The notes beneath the pieces were generated by a model. The model made no database searches. It worked only from the letters and a program-made list of their open reading frames with translations, and had not been told where the DNA came from. Both the position numbers and the translations under genes were made by a program. From assembly GCA_036186865.1 (NCBI GenBank), contig AP025040.1, positions 45,572,321 to 45,636,320 of the forward strand: a stretch of DNA of 64,000 nucleotides, written 5' to 3'. The DNA is from Eustoma russellianum. Its lineage: Eukaryota > Streptophyta > Magnoliopsida > Gentianales > Gentianaceae. How positions within the stretch are numbered: position 1 is the first letter of the stretch; each line of letters begins with the position of its first letter. Positions 45,210 through 57,087 of this stretch are shown here, piece by piece.

Positions 45210-45226
45210 AACTGAGCTACTCCAGC
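45153..45226 (-). tRNA. trnN-GUU: tRNA-Asn (GTT)
   Basis: 74 nt including the discriminator G. Acceptor GCTGGAG pairs with CTCTAGC (one G-U pair). D arm GCTCAGTTGGTTAGAGC carries box A. Anticodon arm TGTGGCTGTTAACCACA has anticodon GTT. T arm GAAGGTTCAAGCCCTTC carries box B. No intron and no encoded CCA. A T run follows the 3' end, serving as a Pol III terminator. It closely follows the usual plant nuclear tRNA-Asn sequence, with compensated changes in the T stem. Confidence 0.95.
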
Positions 45227-45959
45227 TTTTTGTTTATAAAATTAGTGGTTTAAGATAATTTAATTAATCCTTTCAAAATCTGCCATAATTGACTCCCCTG
45301 AACTCAAATTCATTGCTCCATGTGGCACCTCCTCCCCTCCGTGGGGCCATTTTCCCCAAGTGTATGGAATTTTAAGCACATAAAATCAAACCGTCTCCTT
45401 CAACTAGACTAATTATTATTCCTCCGTTTCAAAAGATATTGTCACTTTTGAACATAATTTAAATTAACCTATGCTTAAATGAAACTGTAATAATATTTTT
45501 AAGAAGGAAGAAGTATATTCTACATATTAATGTAATAATATAATCATACTATACTAAATTTGTTGAAAGTTAGTTAATTGGTCCAATAGATGGGTCAACC
45601 AGTGGTCCAACCGGTTGAATCGTGAGAACAACTTGGATGGAAAAGGTTCACTTCATTAATGGTGTAATTGGCAAATCGATATGGTTTTATGGATAGGTCT
45701 GCGAATCAACCACTGGTCTAGTCAGGTTTAATAACTCTCACTCCTTCGGGTTGGAATGTTAGAGGCCCCCAGAATGAGAGATTTCATCCTTTACTTCAAG
45801 GTTTAATAACTCTGCTTAATTTTTCCGTCCGTTAGCTAATTTTACACTAATGAATGATCAACTACTCATCATTTTGATAAGTAATCATTAATCTGTTCGG
45901 TTAACACAATTAAAGATTACGTTTCTACAATTAAAGAGTACGTTTCATTTTTGTAGAGA
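45227..45959. other. intergenic DNA
   Basis: No gene was recognised. Paired GGTCCAATAGATGGGTCAAC and CCACTGGTCTAGTCAGGTTT segments suggest an old repeat, but its ends could not be defined. Confidence 0.35.
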
Positions 45960-46141
45960 CTGTTTTCGATGCACTAGACTTCTGCATTTGTGCAGAATTT
46001 GGGAAGGGACCGGATCGCTTCACGATCTGATGTACGCATCCTTACTCTACACTTCGTGCAAGAAGTTGTTTCTGCGGCTTGAACCTGTGACTTCAAGGTG
46101 ACAAAACAGCAATCTTACCAGTTGCTTCAAGGTCCGCCTTC
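45960..46141 (-). repeat. Au-like SINE
   Basis: Well preserved on the minus strand: AAGCAACTGGTAAGATTGCT, GGTTCAAGCCGCAGAAACAA, CTTGCACGAAGTGTAGAGTA, ATCAGATCGTGAAGCGATCC and CTGCACAAATGCAGAAGTCT. Confidence 0.87.
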
Positions 46142-46434
46142 TTTGCAGAGACCACATATGTAAAATAAAAGATCAATGGACTAATTAGCCCGTTTGTTTA
46201 AACCAAATGTATAATAACTAACTTCTAGAACGATGATTAGTTGATCATTAATTAAAATAAAGTTGCCCATGTCATCTGGTCGTGTGCCTCTCTAATGATG
46301 AACAACTAGCTGCATCCAGATGGTTTAATTTTTCCTATATATTGCATTGAATTGGTTTTTGAAGATCTTAACTGGATGAAGCGTACATATTCTTCATTAG
46401 AAAAGCCTTTTGTTAGGTGATTTCAACCCACTTA

Positions 46435-46836
46435 GATGACGTTTGGTTCGCACTTGGGTATCGGAATCAAAATCGGAATAAGTATGGGTTAGTTGTTTAA
46501 AATTGAAGTGGGAATAAGTATGATTGACATTGATGGTGTATGGAACGTATTGGAATTGAAATGAGTATCGAATGTAGGTGGCCAGAAAATTGGCCGAAAA
46601 AATTTGTCTGCCTGGAATAGTGACCGGACGGCGGCGGACGGCGTTGACCGGCCATACCTTCCATTCCCCCATATTGATATACAAGGGGCTAGTATATCAA
46701 AAAATGATATCCATTACCAAATAATTGTATATCAATCCGAAACTCATACCTCTATTTCTCCAAGCAAACAATCTTTTATAGGTTTGGATTCCTCTAAACC
46801 TACACCTTTAATGAGAAACTCTCAACCAAACACGGG
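46435..46836. repeat. PIF/Harbinger-type MITE, second copy
   Basis: 402 bp between TTA at 46432-46434 and 46837-46839. The left end GATGACGTTTGGTTCGCACT and GGTATCGGAATCAAAATCGG match the copy at 43855-44276. Confidence 0.8.
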
Positions 46837-46837
46837 T

Positions 46838-47012
46838 TAGGATCTCCTCACCCCCAATTTCCTCACTCCCTTTGTGATCGCGCGACACGTGGCAGCAAGA
46901 GAGGGTGGTGAGGCTAGATGAGGGTCACCTGCATCTAGCCTCACCAACCTCCCTTGCTGCCACGTGTCGCGCGGTCACGCATCGCTGCACCCCTTGCTGT
47001 GAGGGGATCCTA
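46838..47012. repeat. MITE, family E, best copy
   Basis: 175 bp. Termini TAGGATCTCCTCAC and, inverted, TAGGATCCCCTCAC. Inner arms GTGATCGCGCGACACGTGGC and GCCACGTGTCGCGCGGTCAC pair. The two MITEs abut, sharing the TTA junction. Confidence 0.85.
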
Positions 47013-47079
47013 TCCCACCAAACACCCTCTTAATATCGGAGACGTATCGACTTTTCTCCGCATTTCTACGTGCCCTTGA

Positions 47080-47328
47080 TCATTTCCAATAGCCTCCAGC
47101 CCATTTGTTCTCCTTGTTCAGAATATAGCTGCAACCTTCTCTACTGAACCCCATATTTTCAATGGAAAAGCCCTGTCGACAACTGTCATTCTTCACCCCA
47201 ATCATTCTATCTTTTTCAATGATATCCACTCTAAACATATCCCAAAAAGAAGAGAGATAAAAGAAAATCTTTTCCATTTCTATCCCGTGAACTTCACATG
47301 CCATGTTATGTGTTTGCGTGGATATCAA
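47080..47328 (-). other. unrecognised 82-codon open frame
   Basis: Encodes a peptide with ACEVHGIEMEKIFFYLSSFW and DMFRVDIIEKDRMIGVKN. Composition looks protein-like, but I do not recognise it. It is bordered by a MITE and a SINE. Possibly a gene fragment. Confidence 0.2.
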
Positions 47329-47363
47329 AAAGCATTACTAGCAAAGGCTGGTGGGACATTAGG

Positions 47364-47505
47364 AACGACGACAACAACAACACTACTCCATATTGCTTTA
47401 GAGGTTTTCGTCTGCGGCGGGTATGGAGGGGTCGAATGTACGCAATCATACTCATGTATCAGAAACACATAGAGGTTATTTTCCGATGATCTATAATGAT
47501 GGTGA
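47364..47505 (+). repeat. SINE-like repeat, family B, with target duplication
   Basis: A 5' truncated/short copy starting AACGACGACAACAACAACAC and ending GATCTATAATGATGGTGA. It is bordered by GACATTAGG at 47355-47363 and 47506-47514, a 9-bp direct repeat that marks a retroposition event. Confidence 0.78.
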
Positions 47506-47942
47506 GACATTAGGGATGGATAAGGGAAACTTCTAGTTCTTCAGTCTTGTTCATCAATCATTATCTTTCCGTCACATGAATTCAGACATCCATGTTTGCT
47601 ATATATAGTACATACAAATGTTTGTGCCTGCATATACAGATGTATAGATACATACATATATACACGCCCTAGAAGAGTAAGAATATGGCATCAGAGGGCA
47701 GCAAGAGACAAAAGTCTCCCAATCATATTTCCCCTCCTCTAGTTGTGCTTTCCATATTATCTTAGTCTCCTTATTGCCACAAGTAGCCTAGCCTACACTA
47801 TCCATAGTTTTCTCAGGCTGCACTTTGATACCACAGTTTTCCTTTGGCAGAGATCGTATATATATCTACTTGCAATCCTTTTTTCCTTGAAGGATCAGAG
47901 ACAGGAGATTCAGCATATATCATACATATACATATACATACA

Positions 47943-47960
47943 TGCGCGCGCGCGCGCGCG

Positions 47961-47993
<33 letters not shown>

Positions 47994-48076
47994 TAAAATT
48001 GGGGAGGAGAATCGAACTCGAGACCCGAAAATGGGATAAATGCTACTCAACCGCTAGACCTAAAGGTTTTTCGCTA
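47943..48076 (-). repeat. compound (GC)n(AC)n(TA)n microsatellite with a tRNA-like module
   Basis: The microsatellite occupies 47943-47993. Next to it, 47994-48076 on the minus strand reads AACCTTTAGGTCTAGCGGTT (box-A-like) and GGTCTCGAGTTCGATTCTCC (box-B-like). The same module recurs at 51698-51783, again beside a TA repeat. Confidence 0.7.
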
Positions 48077-48171
48077 TACATATATGCACGCGCGCGCACA
48101 CACAAATATGTATATGTATATATGTATATATATTTGAATTATGCCCTAATTAGCGGCCAAGATTAAAGATG

Positions 48172-48270
48172 TTCTCGGTGTACTAGGTTTCTGTATTTGC
48201 GCAGGGTCCAGAGAGAACCCAGATCGCTTCGCGATCTAATATACGCACCTTGCCCTACATTTTGTATTAG
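48172..48270 (-). repeat. Au-like SINE, 3' half
   Basis: Minus strand: AGGGCAAGGTGCGTATATTA, GATCGCGAAGCGATCTGGGT, CCTGCGCAAATACAGAAACC, TAGTACACCGAGAAC. Confidence 0.75.
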
Positions 48271-48598
48271 AGGCTGTATTAAATTTCTAATATTACAAAG
48301 TTTGGAATACGAGTCCACCGTGTATCAGTTCTTATGGGGGTGTTTTGAATTTATAAACAAGGCAAATCTAGGAGGAAGTGTGACAAGAGGACAATAAATT
48401 GAAAGAAAATAGATAGATGAGAAGAAATTTTTCGAACGGCCGTCTTGACCAGCAAGTATAAATAAACTCTATCATATTGGAAATGATTGCCCAAGTATAT
48501 ATGATAAATTCAGTGGTGTAGGAAGGATCCCATGACCTTCCGAAGGGTGTGTCTTTCCTTTACTCCTACCTTTGAAGTCGCCCACCACCTAAACACAC

Positions 48599-48645
48599 CT
48601 CCCCCCACTCCAACCCCCACCCCCACCCTGACCCCAAGCCTAATT
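48599..48645. repeat. C-rich tract
   Basis: CCTCCCCCCACTCCAACCCC and following C runs give several C4-C6 blocks, potentially an i-motif or, on the minus strand, a G-quadruplex. Confidence 0.6.
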
Positions 48646-48774
48646 CTTGGCCATGCCTAAATCATATCTCAGATGGGACATACTATATGCTATATACATG
48701 CTTGTGGTAAGACATTTGACATGTATCGTCACGTGAAGTCGCATTACCTATAAACCTATCATCATCAACAACAA

Positions 48775-48955
48775 CAACAACAATAAAAATATTACCTTAT
48801 TGTCTTAAAGGCTCCTACTATGGCAGAGTATGAGAGGGTCGGACGTATACAACCATACTCATGTGTTAAAAACACACAAAAATTGTTTTCTGTTAACTCA
48901 TAATGGAAATTGCATCAAACTGTGTCGATCAACTATTTTTTCAAATATTGTCATA
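48775..48955 (+). repeat. SINE-like repeat, family B
   Basis: Head ACAACAACAACAATAAAAAT, then GGCAGAGTATGAGAGGGTCG, GTATACAACCATACTCATGT, AACTCATAATGGAAATTGCA and CTGTGTCGATCAACT. Confidence 0.75.
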
Positions 48956-49565
48956 TTTCTTGAGCGACATCAAATAATTGGAAGGACAAAACAACTCCAA
49001 TTATGGAACGCATATCCTGAAGCTCCATCAGTCTTTGTCTATAAAAAGATGTAGACGAAGTTCAATCCCTGAATAAAATATCAGATTTTTAAGTCTCATG
49101 CTTTAGTTAATTTTTTTACAATCATGATTATGATAAAAAAATGTAAATAAATAAATAAAACAAATCAAAAAACTTGTATCTTAATAAAATTTTAAGTCGT
49201 AACGCTTTTTTCTCTATAATCTTTCTTTTCCATATGAAACAAAAATCATTCATGCAAAATAATAACGCTATTTGAAAAGATTAAATATATGAGTCTGTCA
49301 AAATGATTAAAACCAGTATTATGTTGAACATTTTGTGACATCCATATTAGTAGTTTAATATTAAATTTATTTGGCCAGGCGATTCAAAGGAATACTAAAC
49401 CAAACATTTTTGATGAAGTCATAAGGTACAAATCGTAATTATATATTGTTTCCAAATAGACTCTTATTATCTAATCATTTTTATAAACGATCAATGAAAA
49501 AGAAACATATTGGATACCTACGTAGTTAAGAATCAATATAGTGACAATTTATTTATTTGGTAAAT

Positions 49566-50417
49566 TGTAAGAAAATATGTGGTACGAATATGGAAACCAA
49601 GTAAATGACAAAGCCGAGACGTGACGGATTGTCACTGTCCTTAAAGCAATTTTGCTTCTACCAAAGAGCAAGGTAGTCTTCAAGCAAATGCTTCCCAGGA
49701 TATAACGGCTATCCTCCTTTCCTTTGCTCTAGGAGAAGAGGACTGAACTTGTTTGTTGAAGGAGATGATAGAGAATATTCAAAGGAAGAAGAGTGGTGAG
49801 AGTTTTACTGAGTTTTTGCAAGCATAAGTTGTATGTCTTGAAAATGCCAAGATCTACTATACATAGATCTTGGATGTGTTTAAAACCCCTTTTGAAACAT
49901 GTCTCAGCCTTTTCTTAACCTCCTGTAGCAGTTTATTACCGTTCAAGGCCGAAGGGAGATGAACCTTGGACCAAAAGATGCAGCTCAAACTGAACAGGTC
50001 TGTCTGTTGGCATATCAATCGATCATATCGATCCATCGAAGTAGGACAGAACCATCAGCTTCTATTCTGCCCAACATCGATCGATGACATCGATCGATCG
50101 ATGTCATTTCGATCGATCGGTGTGATCGATCGAAGTTGGACAGAACCTTCCAGGTATTGCACCACATTATATTGATCGATCGAAGCATACATCGATCGAT
50201 CGATGTAGCTCACATAGATCGATCCACGTCCATCAGAACACTCTACTTTATTTCAGTTTTCACTTAGTTCGATCCAGCCTAAACATGGATCGATCCAAGT
50301 GACCTCTTTCAAGTTTAAAGTGTTCATTACGTCATTTCATGCTTCCAAACAACTTCATACAAGTTTTTATATAAGTTTGGAGCACATTTAAAAGTACTTT
50401 AATGTACTTTTCCAACA
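49566..50417 (-). mobile_element. solo LTR, copia-like, with CGATCGATCG palindromes
   Basis: 852 bp with TG...CA ends (plus strand TGTAAGAAAATATG to TTTTCCAACA), bordered by TAAAT at 49561-49565 and 50418-50422. Between 50019 and 50290 it carries at least six CGATCGATC-type palindromes, such as CATCGATCGATCGATG and TTCGATCGATCGG, the same design as the Sirevirus LTR array but different sequence. Minus orientation is inferred from the TGTTGGAAAAG start and the array position. No internal region. Confidence 0.78.
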
Positions 50418-50957
50418 TAAATTAAGTCATAGCAAAGTAGCACAATAGGAGAACCTGTGGCTAGAGTAAATCATTTGTTATGGAAATTCCGTCTCTATCT
50501 CATTATATTTCACTTGAAATATACTAACTATTATTATAATTATTTCTTCTTTCTGTTCCAAAAATATTGTTCTCATCTCTATTTTTTTGTCTCAAAAATA
50601 TTCTTCATTTTCTAAAACTATTAAGTATTAGTAGTCAAAGTTTCTATGATATCCTTTTAATTAATACTTACATAATTTCTCTCTAGTTTACCTTAATTAA
50701 CCAACTAATATTAGAATAAAAATTATGGTCCACAAAATTTGATTTCTTTAAATTGTTAATTAACCAACTAAGAATAGAATAAAAATTATGGTCCACAAAA
50801 TTTGATTTCTTTAAATTGTTTTTAAGTTGAATTACAAGAATATTTTTGAAACAGAAAGACTAACGTAAATTTGCTCATGAATGTTCACTTTTAGTGGAAT
50901 ATTAGCATTCCTGTAGGAAAAAGAATCCAATTCTAGGCAGACAACTAGACAGTGATA

Positions 50958-51605
50958 ATTTTTTTTGGGTGAAATGCAAATTTTTATTACCTGAATATCA
51001 AGACATTAATGGGGTGTATCCTATACAATAGCTCTACTTGTAGAACAGTCTGCCGATCTACATGCATAATTCAGTAATGTAAGCTATTTTAAACAGTAGT
51101 AGCATCGCCTATGTTTAAAATATGGGGGAAGAGCTTATACATTACTTTGTACACGTGGGTGCGTATTCTATGTACTGCATCCCTAGATACAAAAACTGTG
51201 TTTTCAAAAATGCATCTATTCCATGCCTACCAGATGTGGTACACCGTAGCTGCGAAGGCAATTTTTGCTGCCTTGACTTTGAGTGCCTTCTCTTTTAGTT
51301 TGCGTGAGCTCTAAGTCAGCAATTTGTCAATGCAACTAAGTCCCCATGGAAGTTCAAGCCAGACTGAGATGGATATCCAAACCTGCCTGGTGGCCGAGCA
51401 GGAGAAGAAGAGGTGAGTACTGTCTCTTGTCCCGCATAGCAAAGGCGTCATGCATTATCGTCTAAGTAAACAAGCATGTCCTTGGTGGGCAGCCTGTTCA
51501 GCCCATCCAGCCATAGTGGAAAAGAGTGTTTGGGAGTCACAGTTGAATCTCAGACAATCTTGGCCCACTTGGTCTTCCTACTTTTCTCCCTGAAGTGATC
51601 GTATG
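50958..51605 (-). pseudogene. LINE 3' remnant (zinc-binding RT domain)
   Basis: Minus-strand reading, across shifts, gives PKHSFPLWLDGLNRLPTKDM, a Cys motif with CGTRDSTHLFFSCSATRQVW, and KAAKIAFAATVYHIWQAWNR, the hallmark end of plant LINE RT (zf-RVT). The 3' end runs into AATAAAAATTTGCATTTC followed by an A run (50958-50966 as T on plus). Several stops and frame changes are present. Confidence 0.8.
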
Positions 51606-51697
51606 ACATATGAGGTTTGGGGGTATCATCTACCGTCCAGGAAGTAAGAACATCTACAGCTGAGTTGCAAGATCCTAATTATTATATATATATATAT

Positions 51698-51781
51698 ATT
51701 AAAAATTGGGGAGGGGAATCGAACTCGAGACCCGGGATTGGGATTGAACGCTACTCAACCACTAGACCTAAATGTTTTTCG

Positions 51782-51838
<57 letters not shown>
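51698..51838 (-). repeat. tRNA-like module beside a TA microsatellite, second copy
   Basis: On the minus strand, (TA)n at 51783-51838 is followed by ATAGCGAAAAACATTTAGG, GTCTAGTGGTTGAGTAGCG and GTCTCGAGTTCGATTCCCC. A second, shorter TA run lies on the other side (51683-51700). Layout and sequence match 47943-48076. Confidence 0.75.
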
Positions 51839-51841
<3 letters not shown>

Positions 51842-52483
51842 ATCTTGCAGTATGGTGGTTTTAGTGTTTGTCACACTGAAAGCAAGGTCTGCCCCTACAT
51901 CTAGCATGGCAAAATTGCAATTTAAATCTGAAGACTTAGAATTACTTAATCTATCAGCAACTAATGTGTCTCATGATCCAGGAGCACTAATAAATGGCAA
52001 TGGCAATGGCACTGGCAATATGCCACTGCAAATCACCAACTAAATTCTTGAAGAAGACACTTGTCTAATAGTATAATATATTTGTAATTCAGTATACAAT
52101 TCATCTTGACCATTTCAGTGGATGCTAAGGAAAAGGCCAATCCACCTGAGGCTGAGGAGACATTAGTCTCAAATCATTAGCCACTGGATGAATAGTATTA
52201 TTCTAAGGGGGATGTATTAGGTTCAAATGACCCTACAGACAGGGGTCTTTAGGCCCTTGACAAAGGCCATTCACCCCCAGCTACCTGACCAACAGTAAGT
52301 TGTCGACTAACGATCTTTAGTGGTTTGGCTTTCTTCATCATGTCATGTAGGCTCCATTCAAGCTTGTAGAGCCACTACGAAAGTATACCTCCTTCTAGAA
52401 AAGAAGATATATAAAAGAAAATACAGATCAAACATGAGATTCCATGAAAAGAATGATAAATAGCCACGGATAAAGAAGAGAGA

Positions 52484-52516
<33 letters not shown>

Positions 52517-52549
52517 ATAGGCGCACACACACATATGTGTATGTAAAAA

Positions 52550-52708
52550 GGACGTTTCTGGTATACTAAGCTCCTGAGTTTGCGCATGGTCCGAGAAGGA
52601 GCCGTATCGCTTCACGATCTGATGTACGCAACCTTACCTTTCACTTTTTTTTGTGCAATAGGCTGTTTCTGCGGCTCGAATCCATAACCTCAATCTCACG
52701 AAACAATA
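52550..52708 (-). repeat. Au-like SINE
   Basis: Minus strand: TTGAGGTTATGGATTCGAGC, CGCAGAAACAGCCTATTGCA, GGTAAGGTTGCGTACATCAG, ATCGTGAAGCGATACGGCTC and CATGCGCAAACTCAGGAGCT. Confidence 0.83.
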
Positions 52709-53283
52709 TACACACACACATAAGAACATATACATAGACTGTAATCTTAAAGTAATAGGTATGTACAGCTCACCGACCTCTTGTTTGTACTTAAATGACA
52801 TTCGTTTGATTAGACCAAAACAAAGGAACCCATACCTTTGAAAAGTATCATAAACTCTTCATGTGGGTTGAGCATCTCTTTCAAAGAAAGTATAGATAGC
52901 AGGACGTTTTGATAAGTATAATTATTTATTAAATCATAAAAATCCATTTTCAACAGGTCCTAGCTTCTTGATCGAACATCAATTGTAACGATCAGATTGG
53001 TGACGACTCAACATAGATGGTCTGTAGCATTTTCTTCTAGATCGAACATCAATTGTAACGACTCAATATAGATGGTTCATTAAGATAGTAGTAGATGAAA
53101 AATAACTCCCCCTCCCCACCCATCCCTACCCCAAAAGAAATGGATAGAAACGTTCAAGACAACTTAAAAAAAGTTGCAAAATCATGAGTATACTATAGAA
53201 ACGTTCAAGACAACGCAAAAAAAGGTATAAAATCATGGGTATGCTGAATCTAAGTAAACCACACTCTAGAACACACAACCATG

Positions 53284-53541
53284 GGTAAACAAGAGCAAAG
53301 TAGATCAAGACACCAAAAACGTAGTGCAGAAAATTTTCTGTGTATATTTCTATGCCTTTGTTCATTTCATTGTACACTTACTTATAGCTGTGGTATCTAC
53401 GGTTACAAGGAAAACAATCAATCAAATCTTCCTATAATTACTCTAATTGCTATAGTCACGTTCCTATGATTATAGGATTTGTACAACATTTAACTCTGAA
53501 TCTTTTCCTAAAAGGCAAATCAAATTCTTTCCATACTAACA
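53284..53541 (-). repeat. 3' LTR of the small copia element
   Basis: 258 bp. The terminal base next to the target duplication is changed (GG instead of TG on plus). Confidence 0.95.
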
Positions 53542-55351
53542 CTCCCCCTCAAGTTGAACCATGGGGTCCACGATGTTCAACTTGCACAGTATAGTTGAGA
53601 ATGTCCTTCCATTGATAGCTTTAGTCAGTACATCAGCGAGTTGATCTTCCGAGCGGACAAAGGGTAGCGTGACGATCCCGGTATCCAGTTTCTCTTTGAT
53701 AAAATGTCGGTCAATCTCTACATGTTTGGTGCGGTCATGTTGTACTGGATTTTCTGATATGCTGATTGAAGCTTTATTGTCACATAATAGTGGTGTCGGC
53801 TCATTGACTGGCAAGCCCAAGTCTCTAAACAGTTTATGCAACCAAAGTATTTTTGTGATTCCCTTCACAATACCTTTGAACTCTGCCTCGGCGCTTGAGA
53901 GGGCCATAACTTTCTGCTTCTTACTCCTCCAGGTAACTAGGTTTCCTCCCACAAGTGTAAAGTATCCAGAGGTAGACTTCCTATCCACGAGGTTTCCTGC
54001 CCAGTCAACATCCGTATATGCCTGAATGTCAAGATGTCCATTATCCTAAAAAACAATTCCTCGGCCAGGAGTAAATTTCAAGTATCGCAAAATACACATA
54101 ACAGCATCCATATGATGTTCTTGAGGAGAATGCATAAATTGACTAACCACACTTACAGCAAATGCAATATCCGGGCGAGTATGAGATAAATAAATTAACT
54201 TACCAACAAGTCGCTGATACTGACCTTTGTCCGTAGGAGGCGCACCATCGATTACCTGCAATTTGTTATTCAACATCATAGGAGTATCACAAGGTTTACA
54301 ATCAATCATTCTTACCTCTGCAAGAAGGTCAAGAATATACTTCCTTTGCAAAATATAGATCCCAGATTTCGTCTAAGGACCTCAATTCCAAGAAAGTACT
54401 TGAGACCCCCAAGATCCTTCATTTCAAACTTAGTGAACAAATATTGACGGAGCCGGGTCATTTCTTCTTTGTCATCACCGGTGATGATCATGTCGTCAAC
54501 ATATATGATCAGACAGGTTACTTTTTCCTTTTGCCTCTTTATGAATAAGGTATGGTCTGCGTTACTTTGGGCATACCCATCTTCCTTCATTACATCTGTG
54601 AACCTACCAAACCAAGCTCGAGGAGATTGTTTTAGCCCATACAAGGACTTCTTTAGTCGACATACTTCACCCTTTTGAAATCCTGTTGAGAACCCAGGAG
54701 GCGACTCCATGTATATTTCTTCTTTCAGATCACCATGAAGGAAAGCATTTTTCACGTCAAACTGTCGTAAGGGCCAATTTCGAGTAGCTGCAATTGAGAA
54801 CAAGACTCGGATCTTGTCAATTCGGGCTACTGGTGAGAAGGTCTCTGAATAATCTAAGCCAAAAGTTTGTGTGTATCCTTTAGCTACCAGTCGAGCCTTA
54901 TGTCGTTCTATACTCCCATCTGCCTTGTACTTGTTGGTGAAGACCCATCTACATCCAACTGGTTTTTTTCTGTAGGTAAGACACACCTTTCCCAGGTTTC
55001 ATTTTTCTGAAAAGCCCTCATTTCACTAAGCATAGCATCTTTCCATTCTGGTCGTCGAAGTGCATCTTCAACATTCATTGGAATCTCTTTAGAACAGAGT
55101 CTTCCAAAAAATCCTTGAGCAATGTCACTTAGACTATTTCTGGACGACTTCAGAGGACATCGAGAGGTTTTGGATATTCTGTCTGGTGAGTATCGATCTG
55201 GAGGTATTCTTCGGTTTTGCCTCGGAGGTAAGTTTCGGACCACCTGCTGTTCCTGCAATGTATCAGTGGGACATGTAGGAGAATCTGAAATATGCTCGGG
55301 ATTATATGGGAGTATAGTAGGAGAATTACTACTTGTGTTGTCGGAAGACAA
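53536..55351 (-). pseudogene. small copia: reverse transcriptase and RNase H remnants
   Basis: RT block at 54312-54986 has YSETFSPVARIDKIRVLFSI, FDVKNAFLHGDLKEEIYM, LKKSLYGLKQSPRAWFGRF and the catalytic YVDD in IIYVDDMIITGDD. RNase H pieces follow at 54046-54351 and 53536-53988 (MDRKSTSGYFTLVGGNLV, ALSSAEAEFKGIVKGI, DQLADVLTKAI). At least three frame breaks separate them. The linker upstream (54908-55351) holds the integrase-RT spacer. Confidence 0.9.
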
Positions 55352-55444
55352 AAGAGTAGACTGTTTATTATCAGTATCATTTCTTACCTCTGACTGGGCA
55401 TTCGTGTCAGTTTGACCATTGAATGGTACATCAGCGCCAGGAAG

Positions 55445-57077
55445 TCATTTGTCGGGAGCTATAGCACAGTCGGCGCCATCTAGCCGTGTTGGAATGGTCT
55501 CCAAGCAGTTATAGTGTGACAGCCAATCTAGGGTTCCATCATCAGCATAGGGCTCCCCCTGAACCCGAGATTGGGTGTGGTAATAAAATTCGGTTTCAAC
55601 AAAGGTACAATTCATGGTGATATGGATACGGTGGGTTCTGGGGTTGTAACAACGATACCCCTTTTGGGTGGTAGCATAGCCAACAAAAATGCATTTGTCA
55701 GCACACGGGTCATGTTTGATGAGGTCGCTTTTGGGATTATGGACAAATACAGTGCAACCGAACACCTTTGGGGGAAGGGTACAGATAGAAGGAAGCGAAT
55801 GTTGAGTGGACAATATATGTAAGGGTGTTTAGAGTTGAAGGGCTTTAGTAGGTAGGCGATTTGTGAGGTAGGAGGCAGTGGATACTGCCTCAGGCTAGAA
55901 ACTCATCGGGACCCGAGACTCAAACATCATAGATCTAGCCATTTCTAGTAGGACGCGATTTTTTCATTCAGCCACCCCATTTTGTTCGGGTGTATGGGCA
56001 CAGGAAGTCTGGTGGATAATCCCATGTTCAGAAAAAAAATGTTGTAAATCCCCATCAAGATACTCACCCCCATTATCGGATCATAGAATTTGGATATTGG
56101 TGTGATATTGTGTTCTGACCATATTATAAAAGATACGAAATTTCTGAGATACCTCGGATTTATTTTTGATGATGTATAGCCATGTCATTCTAGAGAAATC
56201 ATCCACAAAGAGAACAAAGTATCTGAATCCAAGGGGTGTATTATAGGGAGAGGGACCCGCACATCTGAATGGACTAAAGAAAATATCTGATCAACACGAG
56301 TATTATTTTGAGGGTACGAAGCCCGAGTTTGTTTTGCCCTGAGGCAAGTATCACACTGCAATGTAGTAGTTTGGGAAGTAAACAATGTAGGAAATAAATG
56401 TTTCAAATATGCAAATGAAGGGTGACCTAGTTGGCGATGCCACAACCATAACTGTCGGCTACTTGTCCTGGTGGCCAGATTAGACTATCCCTGTTGCGCC
56501 ACCGCATCGACAAAGTACAGTCCATGGCATTCAGTACCACGCCCAATGATCTCCCTGGTATGAATGTCCTGTAAGATGCAAAAAGAGGGATACATCAGAA
56601 CTACACAGTCTAATTCTTTTGTAAGCTGACTAACAGATAGTAATTTGGTGGACAGTTTAGGTACATAAAGATAATTTTTTAGTGTGATGTGAGGGGTAAT
56701 AGTGATGGTGCCACCACTAATTAATGGAATGGTGGTGCCATCGGCAGTTTCAACGTTCTTTTTGTTAGGTGGGGTACTGGATACGAAGTCATTAATATCA
56801 TAGGTCATAGTATCGGTAGCGCCACAGTCAAAAATCCATGGGCTAGTGGTTTGAGTATTGTGAGATGCTGTGGTTGGGTGGATTGGGCGGGAGACATGGT
56901 GGGCGAATGTGGTGTGGTGAGGGGTTGATAGGGTAGTATTGGAAAGTTTATAGGCAAATTGATTACTGGGCGGAAGCTGAGGGGGTTGATTTGGTTTTGG
57001 AGTTAGTTTAGGGGTTTCGGGTGCCATTTTGTTTAATCCAAGGACCTGAATACAATTTGCAGAAACAGCAGGGGTCA
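55445..57077 (-). pseudogene. small copia: protease and integrase remnants
   Basis: Protease-like WIFDCGATDTMTYD (DCG replaces DSG) and NYLYVPKLSTKLLSVSQLT at 56485-57077. GAG-pre-integrase MWHRQLGHPSFAYL with CDTCLRAKQ at 56185-56445. The integrase core between 55820 and 56440 is broken by stops, and its C-terminal part is readable at 55445-55813 (FGCTVFVHNPKSDLIKHDPC, KCIFVGYATTQKGYRCYNP). Confidence 0.88.
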
Positions 57078-57087
57078 TATGAAACAT

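Noticed and set aside
47994..48076. Possible functional tRNA gene.
   Set aside because: Box A and B are present, but the acceptor stem does not close and the same module occurs at 51698 beside a TA repeat, which fits a retroposon better.
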